Shown here: positions 58,968 to 64,000 of the stretch, piece by piece | Layout: the number at the start of each line of letters is the position of its first letter | Position numbering within the stretch: the first letter of the stretch is position 1 | DNA from: UBA9676 sp963741615 | Lineage (GTDB): Bacteria > Actinomycetota > Actinomycetes > Streptosporangiales > Streptosporangiaceae | Assembly (NCBI GenBank): GCA_963741615.1 | Contig: CAVUIU010000030.1 | Coordinates: 186,001-250,000 of the forward strand | Length of the DNA: 64,000 bases | Direction of reading: 5' to 3' | Translations under genes and position numbers: made by a program | Notes under the pieces: model-generated | The model's database searches: none | What the model saw: the letters and a program-made list of their open reading frames with translations, nothing else | Told to the model about the DNA's origin: nothing

Positions 58968-59503
58968 CCCCCGGGGCCAGGCCCGCGGGCCCCGCGCCCG
59001 GCGCCGAGGGGACGGCCGAAAGGCTCGACGAACTTGTCGAGCCAGCCGATGAGCCCGAGAACGCCGTGCTGGTCGACGACGCGCGGGTGGTCCGGTGGGC
59101 GGGCCCGGCATTCGCGCTGTTTTCGCTGATCCTGCTGCCCTGGATCGTCTACCTCGGGTACTCGCTTCCCGCACGCCAGGTGTCCCCGGACTACGACGTC
59201 GCCTGGGCGGGATTCGACGTCATGCTCCTGGTGGGCCTGGCCAGCACCGGTTACTTCGCGCTCCGGCGGTCCCGGTACCTGGCGACCGCGGCGGCCGCGG
59301 CGGCGACGCTGCTCGTGGTGGACGCCTGGTTTGATGTCATGACCTCGCCGCCGGGCCAGCGCGGTGAGCCGGTGGCCCTGGCGGTGCTCATCGAGCTGCC
59401 GCTGGCGGCGGTGTGCGCATGGCTGAGTCACCACACCCAGCAGCTCACTGAGCGGCGGATGATCCTGCTGCTGCGCCGCAACCCGAAAGCCGGGGACCGC
59501 TAA
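58952..59503 (+). CDS. Small membrane protein of unknown function
   Basis: A 183-residue protein with an Ala/Glu-rich start and four membrane helices. PAFALFSLILLPWIVYLGYSLP, WAGFDVMLLVGLASTGYFAL, RSRYLATAAAAAATLLVVDAWFDVMTS and ALAVLIELPLAAVCAWL form a pattern I recognise from many actinobacterial hypothetical membrane proteins (WAGFDV and VDAWFDVxTS). ATG 58952 overlaps the DUF1206 gene by 16 bases. The whole gene lies antisense to the extended 3' part of the diacylglycerol-kinase-like frame. Its hydrophobic pattern and GC-rich third positions support it as real. Confidence 0.72.
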   Translation: MAQGLAPGARPAGPAPGAEGTAERLDELVEPADEPENAVLVDDARVVRWAGPAFALFSLILLPWIVYLGYSLPARQVSPDYDVAWAGFDVMLLVGLASTGYFALRRSRYLATAAAAAATLLVVDAWFDVMTSPPGQRGEPVALAVLIELPLAAVCAWLSHHTQQLTERRMILLLRRNPKAGDR

Positions 59504-60388
59504 GCGGCGGGCCGCTGCCGCGACGCGCAACAGCAGCTTCCCCGGCTGGATGGTGACCCTCAGCTGACGCGTGCGTCCGGCGACCTCTCCGTCAACCTCC
59601 CACGGCCGGGCATGGCCGGCGTCGACCAGCAGCTCACGGCAGGCCAGCTGGGTCAGACGGCCGCTGCTGCGCCTCAGCAGCACATCGGCGGCGAGCCGGA
59701 ACCAGCCCGTCCAGCCCCAGGCGGCGAGGACTGCCACGTCGAGGACGCCGTCATCCGGCACCGCGCCCGGCAGCAGCCGGACGCCGCCCTGCAGCGAGCC
59801 GACGTTGCCGATGATCACACCGCTGGCCCAGCGGCGACGCGGCGGGCCGCCGTCGGCGCGCAGCACCATCCTCGTCGGGCGGTCACGGAGATGCCGCAGC
59901 GCGGACAGCACATAGGCGGCCGGGCCCATGCGCTCCTTCGTCTCCTCGCTCGCGCCTGCGAGCATCTCGGCGTCGAATCCGATCCCGGCCATCACGACGA
60001 ATGGACGGCCATTGGCCGTGCCGACATCCAGCCGCCGGTCAGATCCCGTCAGCGCTACCGTCAGCGCCTCGTCCAGGGAGAGCGGCAGACCCAGGTTGCG
60101 TGCGAGCAGATTCCCGGTGCCGCATGGCAGCACACCGAGCGGGATGCCCGAGCCTGCGACGCCGCTCGCGCAGGCGGTGATGGTCCCGTCGCCCCCGCTG
60201 GCCAGCACCAGGTCAACGCCGGACCGCACGGCTTCCCGGGCGAGCCGCTCACCTGTGTCATCCGGCCTTGTCTCCAGCCAGAGCGGCTCTGCCCAGCCAA
60301 GTTCCGTCATGGCCTTGCGGACAAGGGCCCGGAAGCCGTCCATGTCGTCGTGCTTCGCCGGATGGATCACCACCGCGGCACGTCTCAC
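58964..60388 (-). CDS. Diacylglycerol kinase-like lipid kinase with antisense read-through tail
   Basis: A DAGK_cat-type lipid kinase. The ATP-binding GVDLVLASGGDGTITACASGVAGSGIPLGVLPCGTGNLLARNLG spans residues about 55-100. The C-terminal half has GIGFDAEMLAGASEETKERMGPAAYVLSALRHL and WEVDGEVAGRTRQLRVTIQPGKLLLRV near residue 290. Normal members end there (about 300 residues). Here the frame stays open for another 165 residues of Arg/Gln/His-rich sequence, antisense to the small membrane-protein gene, to a stop at 58964. A stop (GCTTAG at 59500-59505 on this strand) lies in the next frame. An indel near 59500-59530 may thus have removed the true end. GTG 60388 overlaps the DUF421 stop (GTGA). 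Confidence 0.75.
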   Translation of the reverse strand: MRRAAVVIHPAKHDDMDGFRALVRKAMTELGWAEPLWLETRPDDTGERLAREAVRSGVDLVLASGGDGTITACASGVAGSGIPLGVLPCGTGNLLARNLGLPLSLDEALTVALTGSDRRLDVGTANGRPFVVMAGIGFDAEMLAGASEETKERMGPAAYVLSALRHLRDRPTRMVLRADGGPPRRRWASGVIIGNVGSLQGGVRLLPGAVPDDGVLDVAVLAAWGWTGWFRLAADVLLRRSSGRLTQLACRELLVDAGHARPWEVDGEVAGRTRQLRVTIQPGKLLLRVAAAARRLAVPGFRVAAQQQDHPPLSELLGVVTQPCAHRRQRQLDEHRQGHRLTALARRRGHDIKPGVHHEQRRRRGRRGRQVPGPPEREVTGAGQAHQEHDVESRPGDVVVRGHLACGKRVPEVDDPGQQDQRKQRECRARPPDHPRVVDQHGVLGLIGWLDKFVEPFGRPLGAGRGARGPGPGG

Positions 60389-60954
60389 CGGGACGCCGCC
60401 AGCAGGTCAAGCGACGTTTCTATCGCCTCGAGCTGGGCGCGGACGCCGGCGATGTCGCCCTTGCTCGCGCTCTGCTCCTCCGCCTTGAGCGTGAGAACCA
60501 GCTGCCCGTTCGGTTCCATCAGGCCCGTGGCGATCTCCTTGATGTCGTCGCCGTTCTGCACCCGGATGGCGTGCTCCACATCGGCGGGCCGCAAGGACAG
60601 GCGCCGCGCCGCGCTGGGAAGGAGCCGGCCGTTTTCGATAACGGCCGTTGCTTTGCCCTCCAGTATGCGTGCAGCCCGGTCACTGGCCGTTATCAACCGG
60701 TTGAGCACCGCGTTGACAGCGACCAGGGTGACCGCCCCGATCATCCCCCCTGAGAGGCTGGAATCGCTGCCGATGATGGCATTCTGAACAACGTTGGACA
60801 GCAGGAACATGACGACGAAGTCGAACATGTTGAAGGTGGCCAGGTCGCGTTTTCCGGTAAGCCGGAACAAGATGAGGATCGTCGCGTACACCAGGACGGT
60901 GCGCAGGATCTTCTCGAGGACCGGGATCTGGACGACGAACATCGAATGCCACAC
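60385..60954 (-). CDS. DUF421 (YetF-like) membrane protein
   Basis: A 189-residue protein. Two or three N-terminal helices (ILRTVLVYATILILFRLTGKRDLATFNMFDFVVMFLLSNVVQNAII) carry the DUF421 signature GKRxLxxxxxFDFV. A soluble domain follows (AARILEGKATAVIENGRLLPSAARRLSL) and then a helical tail. Function is not established; YetF/YcaP-like proteins occur in sporulating and stress settings. GTG 60954 has GAGGAG at good spacing; GTG 60963 overlaps that site. The kinase-like gene starts in its stop codon, so the two are translationally coupled. Confidence 0.85.
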   Translation of the reverse strand: MWHSMFVVQIPVLEKILRTVLVYATILILFRLTGKRDLATFNMFDFVVMFLLSNVVQNAIIGSDSSLSGGMIGAVTLVAVNAVLNRLITASDRAARILEGKATAVIENGRLLPSAARRLSLRPADVEHAIRVQNGDDIKEIATGLMEPNGQLVLTLKAEEQSASKGDIAGVRAQLEAIETSLDLLAASR

Positions 60955-61104
60955 GGGAGCCACTCCTCAGCCTGCCGACGGAGCCAGGCGTCATCGTGCC
61001 GGCCAAGCACGGACGCCCGGTCGGTCTCTACCTGCATCTGGCCGGTCTAACCGCGGCCGGGAGCGTGATTGGCCCGGGGGCATCGCGGCCGGGGTGGCGT
61101 GGTT

Positions 61105-62118
61105 TCAGGGCACCGGCGGCAGCAGGAGGCAGCTGTCGCCGAACTCGTGCCACAGGTAGCCTGCCTGCTCCGCCTCCAGGTAGGCCGCGCGGACCAGCTT
61201 CGGCCCGGCGACGGCCTCCAGCAGGGCGAGGTGCGAGGCGTCCGGGTCGTGCCAGCCGGTGACAAGGCCGCTGACGATCCGCGCTGGCTGGCCGGCCCCC
61301 AGCACCAGGTCGGTCCAGCCGCTGCGCGCCCGCACCGCGCCGCCGGGGCCAGTGGCGCTTTCCAGCGCCCGGGTGACAGTGGTCCCGACGGCCACCACCC
61401 GGCGGCCCGCGGCACGGGTCAGGTTGACGAGCTGTGCGGTCGGTTCCGGCACGGTGAACCGCTCGGGAAGGGGTGGTTCGCCGGTTTCGAGCGATGCCAC
61501 GCCCGAGTGCAGGGTGATCGGCGCGACCATGACGCCGGCCACGACCAGGCCGGTCACCAGGTCCGGCGTGAACGGCCGGCCCGCGCTGGGCATCTCGGCG
61601 CTGCCGGGGGAGCGGGCGAACACGGTCTGGTAGGCCGCGAGCGGCCACGGGTCGCGGACATAGGAGTAGCGGATCGGCCGGCCGTGCCGGGCGAGGTATG
61701 CGCCGGGATCGCCGCCGGCCGTCACCGAGGCCACCCACATCCGGGTTGCCGTGGGCCCGGGGTAGGGGCGGAGCAGGGTGAGCGACTCGCCGTGCGGGAG
61801 CGCGACGGTCTCGCCCGGAGCGGCGTCACCGACCCGCCCGGCGGTGGCGGAGCGCTCCCGCAACTCGATCAGCCATGTCCCCTCCTCGAAGGGGGCGGAC
61901 ATGTGCACCGTCACCGGGCGGCCGTCGCCGCGGCGGCCATCCAGCGCGGCGGCGATGGTGGCCGAGGTGTTGACGACCAGAAGGTCGCCTGCCGACAGGA
62001 AGCGGGGCAGGTCGCTGAACCTGGCATGGACGAGGCCGTCCGGGGTGGCGACGAGCAGCCGGACGCCGTCCCTGCCCAGCCCGCGTTCCTCCGGCGGCCG
62101 GTCGGCCGCGAGCCTCAT
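61105..62118 (-). CDS. QueA-like S-adenosylmethionine:tRNA ribosyltransferase-isomerase homologue
   Basis: A 337-residue protein of the QueA family. Recognisable parts are LLVATPDGLVHARFSDLPRFLSAGDLLVVNTSATIAAAL near the start, YAYQTVFARSPGSAEMPSAGRPFTPDLV (QueA reads YQTVYA..PGSVAAPTAGLHFT), VVAPITLHSGVASL, and VAVGTTVTRALES. The N-terminal LPxxLIAQ-type motif is replaced by PPEERGLGRDGVRLL, and the His of AGLHFT is changed (AGRPFT). It is thus a divergent paralogue. No queuosine-precursor genes are nearby. ATG 62118 overlaps the SDR stop (ATGA). The operon is under a SoxR-type promoter. Whether it modifies tRNA is doubtful. Confidence 0.8.
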   Translation of the reverse strand: MRLAADRPPEERGLGRDGVRLLVATPDGLVHARFSDLPRFLSAGDLLVVNTSATIAAALDGRRGDGRPVTVHMSAPFEEGTWLIELRERSATAGRVGDAAPGETVALPHGESLTLLRPYPGPTATRMWVASVTAGGDPGAYLARHGRPIRYSYVRDPWPLAAYQTVFARSPGSAEMPSAGRPFTPDLVTGLVVAGVMVAPITLHSGVASLETGEPPLPERFTVPEPTAQLVNLTRAAGRRVVAVGTTVTRALESATGPGGAVRARSGWTDLVLGAGQPARIVSGLVTGWHDPDASHLALLEAVAGPKLVRAAYLEAEQAGYLWHEFGDSCLLLPPVP

Positions 62119-62807
62119 GGCGCCACCGCCGGCACGGCGAGGTCGCTCGCGCGATAACGCCCACTCGGTGGCCGCTCGTCAAGCAGTCGCAGCAGTGCCG
62201 GAACGACCGTGTCCGGCTCCGGCAGACCGGAGATGTCCTCGCCGGGGAAGGCCTGCTGATGCATGTCCGTGCGCATGTCACCCGGATCCAGCGCGTAGCA
62301 GCGCAGTGACGGCTCCTCGGCGGCAAGGACCGCGGTGATCTGGTCGAGAGCGGCCTTCGCCGAGCCATAGCCGCCCCAGCCCGGGTAGGCCTCGACCGCC
62401 GCGTCCGAGCTGACGTTGACGATCGTGCCCGAGGCCGCGGCGAGCGGGGCGGCCAGCAACTGGATGAGGGCCAGCGGCGCGAAGACGTCGGTGTCGTACA
62501 CCCGGCCAAGCTCGTCAGGCGGGTAGTCACGCAGCGTCGGCTGCGGGCTGGGACCGAGCCTGCTCGCGTTGTTCACCAGCACGTCGAGCCGGCCGAGCCG
62601 GCCGACCGCCTCCGCGAGGCGCGCGCGGTGGTCGGGGTCGGTCACATCGCCCGGGACCGCGACGACATCCGGCAGTCCGCGCATCGCGTCGGCGAGGTCG
62701 TCCGCCCGCCGGGCGTCGACGATCAGTGACCAGCCACGCCCCGCCAGTGCGCGGGCGGCCGCGCGGCCGAGCCCGCGGGAAGCGCCGGTGATCAGGGTGA
62801 CGGGCAT
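62115..62807 (-). CDS. Short-chain dehydrogenase of the SoxR-controlled operon
   Basis: A 230-residue SDR. TLITGASRGLGRAAARAL at the N-terminus binds NAD(P), and LDVLVNNASRLG, NVSSDAAVEAYPGWGGYGSAKAALDQI supply the Ser-Tyr-Lys catalytic set (YGSAK near residue 143). AGGAGGAG sits at the right distance before ATG 62807; an earlier in-frame Met at 62822 overlaps it. It is followed by the QueA-like gene with a four-base overlap and is divergent from soxR. SoxR targets in actinobacteria are often oxidoreductases acting on redox-active metabolites, which fits. Confidence 0.88.
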   Translation of the reverse strand: MPVTLITGASRGLGRAAARALAGRGWSLIVDARRADDLADAMRGLPDVVAVPGDVTDPDHRARLAEAVGRLGRLDVLVNNASRLGPSPQPTLRDYPPDELGRVYDTDVFAPLALIQLLAAPLAAASGTIVNVSSDAAVEAYPGWGGYGSAKAALDQITAVLAAEEPSLRCYALDPGDMRTDMHQQAFPGEDISGLPEPDTVVPALLRLLDERPPSGRYRASDLAVPAVAP

Positions 62808-62836
62808 GGCTCCTCCTGGCATGTCGGATGTATGCC

Positions 62837-62867
62837 ATACTCGTAGTTGAAGTCAACTTCATGTCAA
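62837..62867 (-). promoter_or_regulatory. SoxR-type promoter with 19-bp spacer and central dyad
   Basis: On the minus strand TTGACA (62867-62862) and GAGTAT (62842-62837) are 19 bases apart, the long spacer typical of MerR-family promoters. The spacer contains the dyad TGAAGT-CA-ACTTCA (plus-strand 62848-62861), as in SoxR boxes. The promoter drives the SDR/QueA-like operon, and soxR starts 10 bases beyond the -35. Confidence 0.8.
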
Positions 62868-62876
62868 GGGGCCTGG

Positions 62877-63347
62877 ATGCGCACCACCGACCCGCTGACG
62901 GTCGGGGAGATCGCACGCCGCAGCGGCTTCGCCGAGTCCGCCGTGCGCTACTACGAAAAACTCGGCCTGCTGCCGGCGACCCGGACCGCCGGCGGGCAGC
63001 GCCGTTTTGAACGCAGTACGCTCCGCCGGCTGGCGTTCATCCGCGCCGCACGCAACGTCGGGCTCAGCCTGGACGAGGTGGCTGCCGCCCTCGCCTCGCT
63101 GCCCGCCGGGCGAACACCCACCCGCGCCGACTGGTCCCGGCTCTCCCGTGGGTGGCGGCAGCGCCTCGACGACCAGATCGCCGCGCTCGCCGCACTGCGG
63201 GACGGCCTCGACTCGTGCATCGGCTGCGGCTGCCTCTCCCTGCAGCGATGCGCCATCTCCAACCCCGGCGACGCCGCCCGGGCCGGCGGCCCGGGCGCGG
63301 CCTACCTGCCGGCCGGGCTGCGCCGCGACGTCCGGTCGCCCGGATGA
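62877..63347 (+). CDS. soxR: SoxR-like MerR-family redox regulator
   Basis: A 156-residue regulator. The MerR helix-turn-helix (LTVGEIARRSGFAESAVRYYEKLGLLPATRTAGGQRRF) opens the protein, a dimerisation helix follows, and the C-terminus carries CIGCGCLSLQRC with cysteines 114, 117, 119 and 125. This is the [2Fe-2S] cluster signature of SoxR. SoxR proteins are oxidised by redox-active compounds or superoxide and then activate promoters with long spacers, exactly as found in front of the divergent SDR gene. ATG 62877 lies just after AAGGGG. Very probably its main target is the adjoining operon; autoregulation is likely because the operator lies just upstream. Confidence 0.94.
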   Translation: MRTTDPLTVGEIARRSGFAESAVRYYEKLGLLPATRTAGGQRRFERSTLRRLAFIRAARNVGLSLDEVAAALASLPAGRTPTRADWSRLSRGWRQRLDDQIAALAALRDGLDSCIGCGCLSLQRCAISNPGDAARAGGPGAAYLPAGLRRDVRSPG

Positions 63348-63378
63348 GTGCCGTCACGGCCGGGGTCCGCACCCGGGA

Positions 63379-64000
63379 TCAGGCTGGCCAGACCACCGGG
63401 AACAGGGGATGGTCCATGGCGGCCCCGGCGGCCAGTTCCCCGTCGAGCCCCTCGAAGGGCGGCGAGGTGGGCCACCTGCGCGGCGCGTACCGGGCGTCCG
63501 CCGACAGGTAGCGCAGCGACAGGATCCGCCGGCGGGTCTGGTAGGGGAACCCGGGTGCTCCGTGCACGGTCAGGAAGTCGAAGAAGATAGCGTCGCCAGG
63601 CGCCAGGTCGAAGCGGCGGATGTCGAACGCACCGCGGTCGGCTTCGATGTCGGGCAACTCGGCGAGACTTCCCTCGGGGAACCAGCGTGCCTCCCCGAGC
63701 AGGAAGGTGCGCGGCAGGAGCCAGGGGCCGCGGTGCGAGGAGGCCACCAGCTCAAGGCACCCGGCCTCGGGCACCGGGTCCACCGGGATCCAGGCACTCA
63801 CCCCGCGCCCGTCAACGTTGTAGTAGGGCTGATCCTGGTGCCACGGGGTGCGCTGCCTGGTCCTGCCCTCCTTTACCAGGATGTGATCATGGTAGAAGCG
63901 GACCTGAGAAGTCGCCATCAGGGCGGCGGCGATTCCCGGGATCCGCGAATGCCGGGCCAGCCGCTCGATTCCGGGTATCTCCCGCCACCGGCAGAAGTCC
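63379..64000 (-). CDS. Phytanoyl-CoA dioxygenase (PhyH) family protein, 5' end beyond the window
   Basis: The frame is open to the window edge, so the N-terminus is missing; 206 residues are visible. The metal site HxD is in RTPWHQDQPYYNVDGRG, the distal His in DFLTVHGAPGFPYQTRRRILSLRY, and the Arg that binds 2-oxoglutarate follows in the same stretch. GDAIFFD precedes it, as in other PhyH proteins. These are Fe(II)/2-oxoglutarate hydroxylases or halogenases acting on acyl chains or secondary metabolites; the substrate is unknown. It converges on soxR with a 31-base gap. Confidence 0.88.
   Translation of the reverse strand, partial: DFCRWREIPGIERLARHSRIPGIAAALMATSQVRFYHDHILVKEGRTRQRTPWHQDQPYYNVDGRGVSAWIPVDPVPEAGCLELVASSHRGPWLLPRTFLLGEARWFPEGSLAELPDIEADRGAFDIRRFDLAPGDAIFFDFLTVHGAPGFPYQTRRRILSLRYLSADARYAPRRWPTSPPFEGLDGELAAGAAMDHPLFPVVWPA

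Overview
The window reads as chromosomal DNA of a high-GC actinobacterium. Base composition is strongly GC-biased throughout, with GC-rich third codon positions and many GTG and TTG starts. The gene families are typical of actinomycetes: DUF1206, DUF2252, DUF1707/PspC envelope proteins, F420-type PPOX and DDN flavoenzymes, DrrAB exporters and a SoxR with a CIGCGC cluster. A Streptosporangiales-, Frankia- or Trebonia-like host is plausible, but the sequence alone does not settle the genus. I saw no rRNA, tRNA, CRISPR array, insertion sequence or prophage gene.

Layout. 1-6.8 kb: the end of a small membrane protein, a 2OG-Fe oxygenase, two convergent DrrAB-type ABC exporters (the permease of the first is frameshifted), a PPOX protein and an alpha/beta hydrolase. 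6.8-18.9 kb: a stress/fermentation block with a PPOX protein, a universal stress protein, a frameshifted SHOCT protein, a CocE-type hydrolase, SDR+YceI, a small HTH protein with a dyad-rich promoter, a GalT-like protein, an SCO6745-like protein, acetate kinase and phosphotransacetylase, a zinc-ribbon/HTH protein and a GNAT. 18.9-25 kb: an FAD oxidase and a VOC protein whose start codons overlap head to head, three membrane proteins and a TPR protein. 25-30.5 kb: a DDAH-like hydrolase and an envelope-stress group (LuxR-type regulator, PspC-histidine kinase, PspC, DUF1707, DUF2252).

30.6-38.5 kb is a nitrogen-compound module: Zn alcohol dehydrogenase and nitrilase divergent around a 53-bp near-palindrome, a PLP decarboxylase, an agmatinase-family ureohydrolase, a PucR regulator and an NCS1 permease. 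After a CE4 deacetylase, a TetR regulator and a DDN-type protein, 41.5-46 kb carries an MDR dehydrogenase, an IlvD/Edd sugar-acid dehydratase and an aldehyde dehydrogenase, consistent with oxidative non-phosphorylating sugar breakdown.

46-58 kb is an aromatic-acid island: large acyl-CoA dehydrogenase, GAF histidine kinase, PaaX-type regulator, RidA-like protein, a bifunctional 2-aminobenzoyl-CoA monooxygenase/reductase-type protein, a second acyl-CoA dehydrogenase, an enoyl-CoA hydratase and a 2-aminobenzoate/benzoate-CoA ligase. Together these look like a CoA-dependent anthranilate (or salicylate) degradation route. It has two unusual features: short 10-bp tandem repeats in both control regions, and a RidA protein without the usual catalytic arginine.

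58-64 kb: DUF1206 and small membrane proteins, a diacylglycerol-kinase-like gene that reads antisense through its neighbour, DUF421, a SoxR-controlled SDR+QueA-like operon with a textbook MerR-type promoter, and the 3' part of a PhyH-type dioxygenase.
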